From positions 124,001 through 188,000 of the forward strand of contig NZ_VDMS01000001.1 in the NCBI RefSeq assembly GCF_006346395.1: 64,000 nt of DNA, written 5' to 3'. Under the pieces are notes generated by a model. The model ran no database searches. It was not told the origin of the DNA and worked only from the letters and a program-made list of their open reading frames with translations. The position numbers and the translations under genes are program-made. The DNA comes from Nocardioides plantarum. Lineage in GTDB: Bacteria > Actinomycetota > Actinomycetes > Propionibacteriales > Nocardioidaceae. Numbering within the stretch: position 1 is the stretch's first letter; each line of letters opens with the position of its first letter. Below, piece after piece: positions 1 to 8,653 of the stretch.

Positions 1-485
1 TCGACCTGCTTGGTGTGCTGGTGGTCGGGGGCGACCCCGGCCCGCACCAGGCCGTACGGCGTCGGCAGCCGGTCATAGACGTCGACGCTGATCTCGGGGT
101 GCTTGAGCAGCTCGTCGGCGGTGTAGAGCCCGGCCGGTCCGGCGCCGACGATCGCGACGCGGCGGCGTCCGCCGCGGCCAAGCCGGCGCTGCGGGACCGT
201 CGCCGCGAGCGGACGGCGGTCGAGGTGGGGGAAGCAGTCGTAGTAGTCGGCGTTGATCGCGACGAAGGGCTGCTCCTGCGGCGTGAGCACCGAGTCGGGC
301 TTGATGGCGTCGACCGGGCAGGCCGTCGCGCAGGCGCCGCAGCCGACGCAGGCCGTCGCGTCGACGTACAGCATCTCGGCCTCGGCGAAGCCCGGCTCCC
401 CCGGCGCCGGGTGGATGCAGTTGACGGGGCACGCGATGACGCAGGACGCGTCGGCGCAGCAGGACTGCGTGACGACGTAGGCCAT
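1..485 (-). CDS. Ferredoxin / ferredoxin-NADP reductase, N-terminal part (cut by window edge)
   Basis: The ATG is at 485 and the frame runs off the left edge, so only about 161 residues are seen. The N-terminal ~100 residues are a bacterial ferredoxin with two cysteine clusters ([12 protein letters not shown] and [13 protein letters not shown]), which suits two Fe-S clusters. A Rossmann FAD-binding motif follows ([18 protein letters not shown]), then [19 protein letters not shown], typical of adrenodoxin-reductase-like (FprA/FprB) flavoproteins. The expected role is electron transfer from NADPH through FAD to the fused ferredoxin. It starts 10 bases after the diiron oxygenase gene on the same strand, so it is probably that enzyme's electron donor (inference). 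Confidence 0.9.
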   Translation of the reverse strand, partial: MAYVVTQSCCADASCVIACPVNCIHPAPGEPGFAEAEMLYVDATACVGCGACATACPVDAIKPDSVLTPQEQPFVAINADYYDCFPHLDRRPLAATVPQRRLGRGGRRRVAIVGAGPAGLYTADELLKHPEISVDVYDRLPTPYGLVRAGVAPDHQHTKQV

Positions 486-495
486 GTCAGGCCGC

Positions 496-1491
496 TCAGG
501 CCGCGGCAGACGCCGGCTGGCTGCGGTAGCGCGAGCTCCGGCCGTCGATCCCGAGTGCGCGCCAGACCCGGCGGGAGACGGGGTTCATGATGCCGGTCTC
601 CTCGGCGAGCATCCGAACGTCGCCGAAGAGGTCGCGCAGGAACTTCTGCGAGTCCTCGCTGTCCCAGTAGAGGTCGTCGACGACCGACTTGGGGATGCCC
701 ATGTCACGCCGGGCCTTGGCGCTCGGCACGAGGATCTCGTTGCAGAGCCACTTCATCACCACCGGTACGACGATCGAGAGCACCGCTCGCTCGCCACGGC
801 GCAGGCGCGGCGCCTTGTGCACGAGGTATTGGTGGGCGAACCCGATGTGGCGGGCCTCCTCGGCCACGTGGATCTGCATGATCCGCTGCAGCAGCGGGTG
901 CATGCCGTCTCCCGCACGCAGGACGGACTTCTGCACGTGGTCGATCGGCTCCTCGCCGGCGAGCACGCCGTAGAAGAAGCCGAACGGCGCGAGCTTGGCC
1001 GCCAGCGGCAGGAGCGGTCCGACGGTCCGGAAGAACCGCGAGCCGCCGCCGACGTCCTGTCCGGAGCGGTTGACGAACTCCTGGAACATCTGCGTGTGGT
1101 GGCACTCCTCGGTCGCCTCGTGGGTGGCGTAGCGGAACTCGGCCGAGCCGTTGGGCAGCGTGAGCGCGTAGTTCATCAGCCCGGCGATGAGGATCTGCTC
1201 GAACTGCAGCCCGACCTTGGTCACGTTGGCCTGTCGGTAGATCCCGATCCTGATCTGCTCGTCACGGGGCAGTGCCTGGTACCACGGGTGGCGCCCGAGC
1301 ACGTCGACCTCGGGCAGGATCCACCGCTCGTCGGTGGGGTCGATCGCGTGGTCCGGGTCGTCCCAGTCGATGTCGAGGAAGGCGTCGAAGTGCTGCTCGA
1401 CCGACGCCTCGCTGAGCGTGCGCAGTCGCTCCTCGTAGGTGAGGAACGGGTCGCCGGCCTGTGGCTCGAGCGTGCTGGTCATGGGGGTCAC
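496..1491 (-). CDS. AurF-type non-haem diiron oxygenase
   Basis: 331 aa. The sequence matches the AurF N-oxygenase-like diiron family, helical proteins with two EX(n)H metal-binding sets. Visible ligand motifs are [17 protein letters not shown] near residue 125 and [16 protein letters not shown] near residue 205. Family members use O2 and external reductant on small molecules or fatty acyl groups; the substrate here cannot be told. The downstream ferredoxin-FNR fusion is 10 bases away and is the likely reductase partner. The ATG at 1491 follows an AGAGGTGACC stretch that can act as a ribosome site. Directly upstream (1525-1561) the octamer GTGCGACA occurs twice, 29 bases apart, a possible regulator site. 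Confidence 0.85.
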   Translation of the reverse strand: MTPMTSTLEPQAGDPFLTYEERLRTLSEASVEQHFDAFLDIDWDDPDHAIDPTDERWILPEVDVLGRHPWYQALPRDEQIRIGIYRQANVTKVGLQFEQILIAGLMNYALTLPNGSAEFRYATHEATEECHHTQMFQEFVNRSGQDVGGGSRFFRTVGPLLPLAAKLAPFGFFYGVLAGEEPIDHVQKSVLRAGDGMHPLLQRIMQIHVAEEARHIGFAHQYLVHKAPRLRRGERAVLSIVVPVVMKWLCNEILVPSAKARRDMGIPKSVVDDLYWDSEDSQKFLRDLFGDVRMLAEETGIMNPVSRRVWRALGIDGRSSRYRSQPASAAA

Positions 1492-1580
1492 CTCTCGTCG
1501 ACGGAGCGATCTCCCCCGACGTTAGTGCGACACGACGTCTAGGTAAAGGGTGTGTGCGACATCGAGTCCCGATAACCCGT

Positions 1581-2078
1581 TCAGAGCACGTGCTCGCCGT
1601 ACATCTCGCCGAGCGGGTCGGCGATCAGCTCGATCCGAGCACCGTCGGGGTCGCGGAAGTAGACCGAGACCCCGCTGTGCACGACGTGCTCGACGCCGGC
1701 GGCCTCGAGCTTGGCGACCAGCCGGTCCCAGTGGACGGGATCGACCGAGATCGCCACGTGGTGCAGGCCGCCCAGCACCTCGGCGTACGGACCGACGTCG
1801 AGCCCCGGGAAGTCGAAGAACGCCAGCAGGTTGCCGTTGCCGAGGTCGAAGAAGAAGTGCGACGACCCGGGGTAGTCGCGGTTGTCGATGAGCTCGGTGA
1901 GCGGGAACTCCAGCAGGTCCTGGTAGAAGCGGATCGTCGTCTCGACGTCGCTGCTGATCAGCGCGGTGTGGTGGAGGCCGCGCGCCGACGAGGCCGGCCG
2001 CTCCCCCGCCGGGCGCAGGTGGGTCGCGCGGATGCGGACACGCTCGGCCTCGATCGCGGTGAGGTCGTGGTCGGTCAT
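1581..2078 (-). CDS. VOC (glyoxalase/dioxygenase) superfamily protein
   Basis: 165 aa from the ATG at 2078, which has a good GAAGGAGA ribosome site; the longer open frame upstream overlaps the pirin gene and is rejected as start. The protein opens with ~30 polar residues, then a vicinal-oxygen-chelate fold: RGLHHTALISSDVETTIRF (first metal His), a central GGLHHVAISVDP (second His) and YFRDPDGARIELI (terminal Glu). Such proteins bind a divalent metal and act as glyoxalases, epimerases, ring-cleaving dioxygenases or resistance proteins. The specific reaction cannot be assigned. It lies 11 bases after the pirin gene and is probably cotranscribed with it. Confidence 0.85.
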   Translation of the reverse strand: MTDHDLTAIEAERVRIRATHLRPAGERPASSARGLHHTALISSDVETTIRFYQDLLEFPLTELIDNRDYPGSSHFFFDLGNGNLLAFFDFPGLDVGPYAEVLGGLHHVAISVDPVHWDRLVAKLEAAGVEHVVHSGVSVYFRDPDGARIELIADPLGEMYGEHVL

Positions 2079-2089
2079 GACGGTCTCCT

Positions 2090-2875
2090 TCAGGACGCGA
2101 TCCCGGCGTGCATCTCCCACACCAGGATCTCGGCGGACTCGGTGGCGGTGACGCGCTGGCCGCCGGTGGCGGTGAAGCGGACGGCGTCGCCGGTGGCGAG
2201 CGGACCCGCGCCCTCGAGCGTGACGGCACCGCGTGGCACGAACAGGTGGAGGTACGGCGCCTCGGGCAGCTGCACGGACCGGCCGGGCTCGAGGCGCGCG
2301 GCATGCAGGGCGGCGTACTTGTTGCGGATGCGGATCGCGGCATTGCCGGCGTGCGCGGCCATGCCGGAGGCGACGGGCACGAGAGCACCGCTCATCAGGT
2401 CGGCGTCGATCTCGAGCTGCTCGTAGCCGGGGACGACGCCGCTCTCGTCGGGCACGACCCACATCTGTACGAAGTGCACGGGCTCGTCGTGCGGCTTGCT
2501 GCTGTCGGCCTCCCCGCCCGACAGGCGCCAGGAGTCGTTCTTCTCCGAGTGCTGGATGCCGCGCCCGGCGCTCATCCGCTGGGCCAGGCCGGGGTAGATC
2601 AGCCCGTGGTGGCCGGTGGAGTCCTGGTGCACGAGGGAGCCGCGCATCACCCAGGTGACGATCTCCATGTCGCGGTGGGGGTGGGTGTCGAAGCCGGTGC
2701 CGGCGTCGACGACGTCGTCGTTGTTGACCAGCAGCAGCCCGTGGTGGGTGTTGGTGCGGTCATGGTGGTGGCCGAACGAGAACGAGTGCTTGCTGTCGAG
2801 CCAGCCGAAGTTGCTGGCGAACCGGTCCGCAGCGCGGCGTACGTCGACGGTGGGCTCGATCTGCATGGTGGTCAT
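2090..2875 (-). CDS. Pirin family protein
   Basis: 261 aa bicupin. The N-terminal cupin shows the pirin metal site: FDTHPHRDMEIVTWV (His, His, Glu) and later GRGIQHSEKN (His plus Glu). FSFGHHHD near residue 32 is also family-typical. The C-terminal cupin is weaker and ends with HLFVPRGAVTLEG and WEMHAGIAS. Pirins bind Fe or another metal; some are quercetinases, others are redox-linked regulators. The gene is divergent from marR with only 49 bases between them and leads a two-gene unit with the VOC protein, so MarR control is likely (inference). Confidence 0.9.
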   Translation of the reverse strand: MTTMQIEPTVDVRRAADRFASNFGWLDSKHSFSFGHHHDRTNTHHGLLLVNNDDVVDAGTGFDTHPHRDMEIVTWVMRGSLVHQDSTGHHGLIYPGLAQRMSAGRGIQHSEKNDSWRLSGGEADSSKPHDEPVHFVQMWVVPDESGVVPGYEQLEIDADLMSGALVPVASGMAAHAGNAAIRIRNKYAALHAARLEPGRSVQLPEAPYLHLFVPRGAVTLEGAGPLATGDAVRFTATGGQRVTATESAEILVWEMHAGIAS

Positions 2876-2888
2876 GATCGTCCCAACT

Positions 2889-2918
2889 TAGGTGACACGT
2901 CAACTATTCCGGTAGGAT
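2889..2918 (+). promoter_or_regulatory. Shared marR/pirin promoter region with short inverted repeat
   Basis: The 49-base divergent gap holds the near-palindrome TGACACGTCA (2893-2902, arms TGAC/GTCA). A TAGGAT -10-like box lies at 2913-2918, six bases before the marR ATG, so marR may be transcribed as a leaderless mRNA. The repeat lies just upstream of that -10 box and in the pirin promoter, so it is a candidate MarR operator. This is read by eye only. Confidence 0.4.
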
Positions 2919-2924
2919 CGGCCC

Positions 2925-3389
2925 ATGACGACGGACGAGCCCTGGCTCTCAGCGACCCAGCAGCAGGTCTGGCGTCGCTGGGTCGCCGTCACCGGCGAGC
3001 TTCCCGCGCGGCTCAACCGCGAGCTGCAGGCGACGTCCGGCCTGTCGCTGAGCGACTACGACGTCCTGGTCGCGCTCAGCGAGGCCATGGACTCACGACT
3101 GCGGGCCGGCGATCTCGCCACCGCGCTGGCCTGGGAGCGCAGCCGCCTCTCCCACCACGTACGCCGGATGGTCGGCCGCGACCTGCTCGCCCGCGAGGAG
3201 TGCGCGGACGACGGCCGCGGGGCGTGGGTCGTGCTGACGCCGACCGGGCGCGACGCGATCGCCCAGGCGGCTCCGGGGCACGCCCGACTGGTGCGCGAGC
3301 TGGTCTTCGACGACCTGGACGATGCCGACCTCGCGGTCCTCGACCGGGTGCTCGGCATCGCCCTCGACCGCACCCGCGGTCGGGAGTGA
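2925..3389 (+). CDS. MarR family transcriptional regulator
   Basis: 154 aa winged-helix regulator. The helix-turn-helix is around residues 48-75 (LSLSDYDVLVALSEA, then DLATALAWERSRLSHHVRRM), followed by the wing with the family-typical RxEcaDDGRG..V.LTPTGR pattern at residues 85-108. Dimerisation helices lie at both ends. MarR proteins repress neighbouring genes and release DNA on binding small phenolic or oxidised ligands. It is divergent from pirin-VOC, the most likely targets. No ribosome site is visible before the ATG, consistent with a leaderless start. Confidence 0.9.
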   Translation: MTTDEPWLSATQQQVWRRWVAVTGELPARLNRELQATSGLSLSDYDVLVALSEAMDSRLRAGDLATALAWERSRLSHHVRRMVGRDLLAREECADDGRGAWVVLTPTGRDAIAQAAPGHARLVRELVFDDLDDADLAVLDRVLGIALDRTRGRE

Positions 3390-3412
3390 CGCCGGAGTGA
3401 TGCGGGCCCGGC

Positions 3413-3877
3413 TCAGTCAGCCAGGCGGGCGGGGAACCCGCCGGTGGCGACCGGCCCCCAGCGCGTCGGCGTGATGCGCAGCAGCGACTTGCCCTGGTCG
3501 CGCATGGCCTGCCGGTACTCGTCCCAGTCGGGGTGCTCCCCCGCGATGCAGCGGTAGTAGTCGACCAGCGGCTCGACCGAGTCGGGCGGGTCGATGACCT
3601 CGCACGTGCCGTCGACCTGCACCCACGCGTCGTTGAACTCGTCACCCAGCACCAGCACGGTCACCGCGGGGTCGCGGCGCGCGTTGGCCGTCTTCGCCCG
3701 CTCCGGGTACGTCGAGATCACCAGCCGCCCCTGCTCGTCGACTCCCCCGCTCACCGGGCTGGCCTGCGGGCTCCCGTCCTGGCGACGGGTGATCAGCACG
3801 AAGTGGTGCCGCGGTCGGACGAAGTCGAGCAGCTCGTCGAGGTCGACGCGGTCAGCGGTGGCGATGGTCCGAGGCAT
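3413..3877 (-). CDS. PPOX-class (pyridoxamine-phosphate-oxidase-fold) F420/flavin-dependent oxidoreductase
   Basis: 154 aa from the ATG at 3877. The open frame continues upstream through the repeat-rich spacer, but that extension is low complexity and is rejected. The fold is the split-barrel flavin/F420 binder: FVLITRRQDGSPQASPVSGG in strand 1-2, then LVISTYPERAKTANARRDPAVTVLVLG, and the C-terminal LLRITPTRWGPVATGGFP typical of actinobacterial PPOX-class F420-dependent enzymes. Expected role: reduction or binding of F420, FMN or haem-like cofactors; substrate unknown. It is convergent with marR, 23 bases apart. Confidence 0.85.
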   Translation of the reverse strand: MPRTIATADRVDLDELLDFVRPRHHFVLITRRQDGSPQASPVSGGVDEQGRLVISTYPERAKTANARRDPAVTVLVLGDEFNDAWVQVDGTCEVIDPPDSVEPLVDYYRCIAGEHPDWDEYRQAMRDQGKSLLRITPTRWGPVATGGFPARLAD

Positions 3878-3930
3878 GTCACCCACTCCACCACATCCCG
3901 CCCACCCCTCTCCCAACGCGACCCGCCCCG

Positions 3931-4118
3931 CGCCGGCTGAGGTGCGAGGCCGGCCACGGCCGAGCCTCGAAGCCACCCCCAGCCGACCCACCCAACCGGC
4001 CCGACGCCGGCTGAGGTGCGAGGCCGGCCACGGCCGAGCCTCGAAGCCACCCCAACCGACCCACCCAACCCGGCCGAACGGTGGTCGAGGAGGCCGCCCG
4101 CGGCCGTCTCGAGACCAC
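3931..4118. repeat. Palindromic repeat cluster (class B) between PPOX and DUF6318 genes
   Basis: A 49-base unit is present twice, at 3931-3979 and 4005-4053, differing at most at the edges. Each has a hairpin of the form GGTGCGAGGCC...GGCCGAGCCTCG. A third, related palindrome at 4081-4118 reads GGTGGTCGAGGAGGCC...GTCTCGAGACCAC. These belong to the scattered repeat family seen at several places in the window. The rest of the 3878-4237 gap has no gene; the DUF6318 promoter must lie in about 4140-4237. Confidence 0.75.
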
Positions 4119-4237
4119 GCCAGCCGCCAGTTGTCCACAATCACCACGACGCCTCTGTCCCTCGTGACTGACAGTGACTAATCTCGGCCGCACCGGTTGT
4201 TCTCGGGGAACGACCACGTGGGGATCGAGGTCCTTCG

Positions 4238-4801
4238 ATGCGTCATCGCCTCCCGGGCGCCGTCCTGCTGGCGCTGCTCACCGTGACCGTCGCCGGGTGC
4301 AGCGACGACCCCGACCCCGAGGTGCCCGACCCGACTTCCAGTACGCCGGCGCCAACCTCGACGTCGTCTGAGCCGACGTCGGAGCCGACGACGACTGCGC
4401 CAACATCGACACCCACACCTGAGCAAGAAACTGCAGAAGCATTCCTGCGGAGGTTTGGCGACCTTGAACGAACAATGGAAGAGACCGGAGAAACCGGTCC
4501 GTACCGGGCAATCAGCGAGGGTTGCGAGGCTTGCGACAACCTGGCTGACGCCGTTGAGCGGTACTACGCCGCTGGCGGCAGCGTGTCTTGGGACGGCTGG
4601 AAGGTACTCCGGGTTCGCCCGTACGACCGGTTGATCAAGGGGTCGTACCTGATGAGCGTCGACGCCACTCCGACGGTCTACCGGGAGTCATCGAGCGGTC
4701 CTAAGAAGCGCCTGGCAGGCGGGCGTACCGACTACGTGTTCAAGCTGAAGCGGAAGGGGACGTCGTGGGTCGTTACAGACAAGGATCGACTCGTCTCCTA
4801 G
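4238..4801 (+). CDS. Putative lipoprotein, DUF6318-like
   Basis: 187 aa. An N-terminal lipoprotein signal is clear: MRHRLPGAVLLALL followed by the lipobox VAGC near residue 20. A Thr/Pro/Ser/Glu-rich linker (residues 25-65) then leads to a small domain with RFGDLERTMEETGETGPY and SEGCEACDNLADAVERYY, which I associate with DUF6318, a common actinobacterial cell-surface family of unknown function. Two cysteines in GCEACD could form a disulfide. The stop is 37 bases inside the next gene, so the two are probably translated together. Confidence 0.75.
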   Translation: MRHRLPGAVLLALLTVTVAGCSDDPDPEVPDPTSSTPAPTSTSSEPTSEPTTTAPTSTPTPEQETAEAFLRRFGDLERTMEETGETGPYRAISEGCEACDNLADAVERYYAAGGSVSWDGWKVLRVRPYDRLIKGSYLMSVDATPTVYRESSSGPKKRLAGGRTDYVFKLKRKGTSWVVTDKDRLVS

Positions 4802-5583
4802 CGATAGCGGTCGCTGTCGTCGTGGCTTCCGGAACATCCGCGCACGCCGACCCGGACGTGGGCGGCACGCTTGGCGACGTGTACGGAACGGAGGTGTACA
4901 CCGGTTCCGAGGCCGCGGCCCTGTTCGCGTCCTCTGGCTCATCGGGCGACGGCCACACCTACGCCGTCCGCCCCAAGTGCGGCGACGCCAGCAACGGCGA
5001 GGCCATCTGCAGCCAGGTCCAGGAGTGCACGTCCGACGACGGCGACCAGGGGATCATGATGATCCTGCTGCGCGACGGCGAGACCTACGGCGAGACCTGT
5101 CTCAGCGACACCCAAGCCGGCAACCTCGGCGTCATCACCCCCGGCCTGGTGCTCCGCGAGTTCAAGCGCCTGACCTGGCCGGAGAGTCCGCTGACCATCC
5201 AGCCGCCGGGCGGCAAGACCGCGGTCAACTTCACGACGTACTTCTTCACCGACAACGTCGCGCCCACGACCCAAACCGTCACGATCATCGGCCAGGAGGT
5301 CGAGATCGAGGCGACACCGACCAGCTACCGCTACCGGTTCGACGCGCACGACGCGGTGGAGACCCGCAGCGCCGGCGGGCCCTACCCGAGCGGCGACGTC
5401 ACCCACGAGTACGCCTACCAGGGCGGCGCCCGCCCCTCCGTCGACACCGTCTACTCCGGCCGCTACCGGGTCAACGGGGGCGGGTGGCAGGACATCCCCG
5501 AGACCGTCACGGTCGAGGGCGCCCCCGTCGCGCTGCGGATCGTCGAGGTGCGCCCGACGCTGGTCGCCCCGGGCGCTCCCTAG
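4765..5583 (+). CDS. Secreted hypothetical protein coupled to the DUF6318 lipoprotein
   Basis: 272 aa from a GTG at 4765 that overlaps the previous gene by 37 bases. There is a Sec signal peptide (residues 1-28, cleavage likely at SAHA/DPD). The mature part has paired cysteines (PKCGDASNGEAICSQVQECTSD, then GETCLSD) that suggest disulfides, and a C-terminal beta-rich half that looks like PKD/Ig-type strands (SYRYRFDAHDA, SGRYRVNGGGWQDI). I do not recognise the family. The overlap with a DUF6318 lipoprotein suggests a surface pair. Confidence 0.8.
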   Translation: MGRYRQGSTRLLAIAVAVVVASGTSAHADPDVGGTLGDVYGTEVYTGSEAAALFASSGSSGDGHTYAVRPKCGDASNGEAICSQVQECTSDDGDQGIMMILLRDGETYGETCLSDTQAGNLGVITPGLVLREFKRLTWPESPLTIQPPGGKTAVNFTTYFFTDNVAPTTQTVTIIGQEVEIEATPTSYRYRFDAHDAVETRSAGGPYPSGDVTHEYAYQGGARPSVDTVYSGRYRVNGGGWQDIPETVTVEGAPVALRIVEVRPTLVAPGAP

Positions 5584-5592
5584 GCTCATGGC

Positions 5593-6075
5593 GTGACCAC
5601 GCTGCGCCCCGCCACCCCCGACGACATGGCCGAGCTCGCCGAGCTCTGGCACGCCGGATGGCACGACGCCCACCCCGGCCACGTGCCGGCCGAGCTCACC
5701 GCGTCACGCACGCTGGCGGAGTTCCAGCACCGTGCGCCGGGCCGCACCGCCGACACGACGGTCGCCGAGGTCGACGGCGAGCTCGCGGGGTTCGTGATGG
5801 TGGTCGGCGACGAGGTCGAGCAGGTCTACGTCGCGGCGCCCCACCGTGGGTCCGGGGTGGCCGACGTACTCCTCGACGAGGCCGTGCGTCAGGTCGCGGC
5901 CGGCGGCCACGACGAGGCGTGGCTCGCGGTGGTCGAGGGCAACGCCCGGGCCCGTCGGTTCTACGAGCGCCGGGGCTGGCGCGACGAGGGCGCCCTGCCC
6001 TACGAGGTCACGTCGGGTGGGCGCACTCTCGTGTCGCCGTGCCGTCGCTACGTGGTCTTGATCCCCCACGAGTAG
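5593..6075 (+). CDS. GNAT family N-acetyltransferase
   Basis: 160 aa from a GTG at 5593. Typical GNAT layout: LRPATPDDMAELAELWHAGW at the start, a central strand FVMVVGDEVEQVYV, the acetyl-CoA pyrophosphate loop HRGSGVADVLL, and the C-terminal NARARRFYERRGWRDEG motif B. The substrate is unknown. The gene starts 9 bases after the secreted protein and its last 28 bases overlap the 3' end of a convergent second acetyltransferase. Confidence 0.88.
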   Translation: MTTLRPATPDDMAELAELWHAGWHDAHPGHVPAELTASRTLAEFQHRAPGRTADTTVAEVDGELAGFVMVVGDEVEQVYVAAPHRGSGVADVLLDEAVRQVAAGGHDEAWLAVVEGNARARRFYERRGWRDEGALPYEVTSGGRTLVSPCRRYVVLIPHE

Positions 6076-6527
6076 CGGACCCGCTCGCGGTCCTCGACCG
6101 CACCACGGCTGGCGAACGTCGCGCGGGCGCCGGCGTTCTTGTCCTCGGTGCCGGTCACCACCCAGACGGCACCGCACTGGGTGTCGATGGCGAGCGCCTC
6201 GAGCCGGTCGAGCATGGCGTGGGCGATGCCGCGACCCTGCTGGGCGTCGTCGACGCGCATGTCGTAGAGGAACATCTCGGTGCCGCCGTCGGGATAGGTC
6301 ATCTCAATGACGACGACCATGCCGATCGGGCGCTCCCCGTCCCAGGCCAGGATGAGGTGGTGGCTCGAGTCGCCGAGGAACCGGCGTACGGCGGAGGGGT
6401 GCAGCTCGTGCTCGAAGAGGTGCGCGGCCGCCTCGACGTCCTCGGGGGTGACCGCCAGCCGGATGTCGACGACCCCGCCCTTGACCTCGACGGTCGTCGT
6501 GGTCGTGTCCTGCAGCGACTCGGTCAT
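6048..6527 (-). CDS. GNAT acetyltransferase resembling the AAC(3)-I family
   Basis: 159 aa. After a Thr-rich lead it reads [19 protein letters not shown], and the core [20 protein letters not shown] with [14 protein letters not shown] resembles aminoglycoside 3-N-acetyltransferase type I proteins and their chromosomal relatives. The C-terminal [13 protein letters not shown] is GNAT motif B. Whether it modifies an aminoglycoside or another amine is not known; chromosomal members often do not confer resistance. It overlaps the thrS stop by 4 bases and is probably cotranscribed with thrS. Confidence 0.8.
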   Translation of the reverse strand: MTESLQDTTTTTVEVKGGVVDIRLAVTPEDVEAAAHLFEHELHPSAVRRFLGDSSHHLILAWDGERPIGMVVVIEMTYPDGGTEMFLYDMRVDDAQQGRGIAHAMLDRLEALAIDTQCGAVWVVTGTEDKNAGARATFASRGAVEDRERVRYSWGIKTT

Positions 6528-8566
6528 ACCTGCTCCCTCGCGTTCACTGCCGTCGCCACCCTGGCGATGGCCTCATCGATCGGTACGCCGTTGTCCTGGC
6601 GGCCGTCGCGGTAGCGGAATGACACCGCACCCGCCTCGATGTCGTCGTTGCCGGCGATCATCATGAACGGCACCTTCTGCAGCTGCGCGTTGCGGATCTT
6701 CTTCTGGAACCGGTCGTCGGAGTGGTCGACCTCGACCCGCAGCCCCTGCAGCTTCATTCGGCGGGCGACGTCCTGCAGGTAGTCGCCGGCGAAGTCGGCG
6801 ACCGGGATCGCCTGCACCTGGACCGGAGCGAGCCACGGAGGGAACGCGCCGGCGTAGTGCTCGACGAGGACGCCGATGAACCGCTCGATCGAGCCGAACT
6901 TGGCCGAGTGGATCATCACCGGCTGCTGCCGGGTGCCGTCGGCGGCCTGGTACTGCAGGTCGAAGCCGGCGGGCTGGTTGAAGTCGTACTGGATCGTCGA
7001 CATCTGCCAGGTGCGGCCGATGGCGTCGCGGGCCTGGACCGAGATCTTGGGCCCGTAGAACGCGGCGCCGCCCGGGTCGGGGACGAGCTCGATGCCGCTG
7101 TCGAGCGCGACCTTCTCGAGCACGCCCGTGGCCTCGGCCCACTGCTCGTCGGAGCCGACGAACTTGTCGGGCTTGGAGTCGTCGCGGGTCGACAGCTCGA
7201 GGTAGAAGTCGTCGAGGCCGAAGTCCTTGAGCAGCCCGAGGACGAAGTCGAGGAGGTGCTGAACCTCGCCCGGCGCCTGCTCCTTGGTGACGTAGGAGTG
7301 CGAGTCGTCCTGGGTCAGCCCGCGCACGCGGGTCAGTCCGTGCACGACGCCGGACTTCTCGTAGCGGTAGACCGACCCGAACTCGAACAGCCGCAGCGGC
7401 AGCTCACGGTAGGAGCGGCCCTTCGACCGGAAGATCAGGTTGTGCATCGGGCAGTTCATCGCCTTGAGGAAGTAGCGGCTGCTTTCGAGCTCCATCGGCG
7501 GGAACATCGTGTCCTCGTAGTAGGGCAGGTGCCCCGAGAGGTGGAACAGTCCCTCCTTCGAGATGTGCGGGGTGCCGACGTAGTCGAAGCCCTCCTCGAT
7601 GTGCCGCTGGCGGACGTAGTCCTCCATCTCGCGCTTGATGACGCCACCCTTGGGGTGGAAGACCGCCATGCCGGAGCCGATCTCGTCCGGGAACGAGAAC
7701 AGGTCGAGCTCGCGACCGAGCTTGCGGTGGTCGCGCTTCTCGGCCTCGGCGATCCGCTCGAGGTGGGCGTCGAGCGCCTCCTTCGAGGGCCAGGCGGTGC
7801 CGTAGATGCGCTGCAGCTGCTTGTTCTTCTCGTCGCCGCGCCAGTACGCCGCCGCCGAGCGCATCAGCTTGAACGCCGGGATCCGCTTGGTGGTCGGCAG
7901 GTGCGGGCCCCGACACAGGTCGGACCACGCCACCTCGCCCTTGCGGTTGACGTTGTCGTAGATCGTCAGCTCGCCGGCGCCGACCTCGACGCTGGCGCCC
8001 TCGGCGACCTCGGAGCCCTCGGTGGTCGAGCCCCCCTCGGTGATCGAGCCCCCCTCGGTGATCGAGCTTGTCGAGATCTTCCCCTTGAGCCCGATCAGCT
8101 CGATCTTGTAGGGCTCGTCCTTGAGCTCGTCGAGCGCGTCGCCATCGGTGGTCACGCGCCGCGTGAAGCGCTGCCCCTCCTTGACGATCTTGCGCATCCG
8201 GGTCTCGATCTTGTCGAGGTCGTCGGGCACGAACGGCGTGGGCACGTCGAAGTCGTAGTAGAAGCCGTCGACGATCGGCGGGCCGATGCCGAGCTTGGCC
8301 TCGGGGAACAGCTCCTGCACCGCCTGCGCCATCACGTGGGCGGTCGAGTGGCGCAGGATGTCGAGGCCGTCGGGGCTGTCGATCGCGACGCTCTCGACCT
8401 GGTCACCGTCGACCAGCTCGTAGGAGAGGTCCTTGAGCTGGCCACCGACCCGGGCCGCGATCACGTCGGTGTCGTCGGCGTACAACTCCCAGGCCTTGGT
8501 GCCGGTCGTCGTCGTCCGCTCCTCACGCTCACCGGCGTGGATGCGGACGACCTTGATCTCGGACAC
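6524..8566 (-). CDS. thrS: Threonine--tRNA ligase, with a repeat-derived insert
   Basis: 680 aa class II synthetase charging tRNA-Thr in the cytoplasm. Order: TGS domain (1-60), editing domain with [10 protein letters not shown] near 75 and the DLCRGPHLP motif near 215, catalytic domain with [18 protein letters not shown] (Zn Cys and motif 2 region), [13 protein letters not shown] and [16 protein letters not shown] (motif 3), then the anticodon-binding domain ending in the last 100 residues. Odd point: residues about 162-187 ([17 protein letters not shown]...) are encoded by a copy of the dispersed palindromic repeat inserted in frame in the editing domain. All core motifs remain intact, so the enzyme is probably active. 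Confidence 0.97.
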   Translation of the reverse strand: MSEIKVVRIHAGEREERTTTTGTKAWELYADDTDVIAARVGGQLKDLSYELVDGDQVESVAIDSPDGLDILRHSTAHVMAQAVQELFPEAKLGIGPPIVDGFYYDFDVPTPFVPDDLDKIETRMRKIVKEGQRFTRRVTTDGDALDELKDEPYKIELIGLKGKISTSSITEGGSITEGGSTTEGSEVAEGASVEVGAGELTIYDNVNRKGEVAWSDLCRGPHLPTTKRIPAFKLMRSAAAYWRGDEKNKQLQRIYGTAWPSKEALDAHLERIAEAEKRDHRKLGRELDLFSFPDEIGSGMAVFHPKGGVIKREMEDYVRQRHIEEGFDYVGTPHISKEGLFHLSGHLPYYEDTMFPPMELESSRYFLKAMNCPMHNLIFRSKGRSYRELPLRLFEFGSVYRYEKSGVVHGLTRVRGLTQDDSHSYVTKEQAPGEVQHLLDFVLGLLKDFGLDDFYLELSTRDDSKPDKFVGSDEQWAEATGVLEKVALDSGIELVPDPGGAAFYGPKISVQARDAIGRTWQMSTIQYDFNQPAGFDLQYQAADGTRQQPVMIHSAKFGSIERFIGVLVEHYAGAFPPWLAPVQVQAIPVADFAGDYLQDVARRMKLQGLRVEVDHSDDRFQKKIRNAQLQKVPFMMIAGNDDIEAGAVSFRYRDGRQDNGVPIDEAIARVATAVNAREQV
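8021..8078 (-). repeat. Palindromic repeat (class A) inside the thrS coding sequence
   Basis: On the minus strand the block starts ATCTCGACAAGCTCGATCAC and continues with two further 18-base units (GATCGAGCCCCCCTCGGT as read on the plus strand). It is a near-exact copy of the element at 38.7, 49.5 and 54.0 kb. It is read in frame with no stop and adds roughly 20-25 residues, SITEGG being the translated 18-base unit. Confidence 0.85.
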
Positions 8567-8611
8567 AGGGGGGCCTCTCGGTGGTACGACGGGTGGTCGC
8601 CGCAGCCTATC

Positions 8612-8629
8612 GGCGCGCCCGGGCGCGCC
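8612..8629. promoter_or_regulatory. Perfect 18-base palindrome upstream of thrS
   Basis: GGCGCGCCCGGGCGCGCC at 8612-8629 is its own reverse complement. It lies 46 bases before the thrS start, in the 87-base gap after the 55-aa gene. It could be a terminator stem for that gene or an operator; no T-run follows, so I cannot decide. GC-rich DNA gives such palindromes by chance at times. Confidence 0.3.
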
Positions 8630-8653
8630 TCGCCCGGGATTGGCTCGGCGCGC

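Noticed and set aside
2079..2462. Longer N-terminus for the VOC protein (start at 2462)
   Set aside because: It would overlap most of the pirin 3' half; the ATG at 2078 has a clear GAAGGAGA site.
3878..4147. N-terminal extension of the PPOX protein
   Set aside because: It translates palindromic repeats into low-complexity Trp/Gly/Arg sequence; the family starts near the ATG at 3877.
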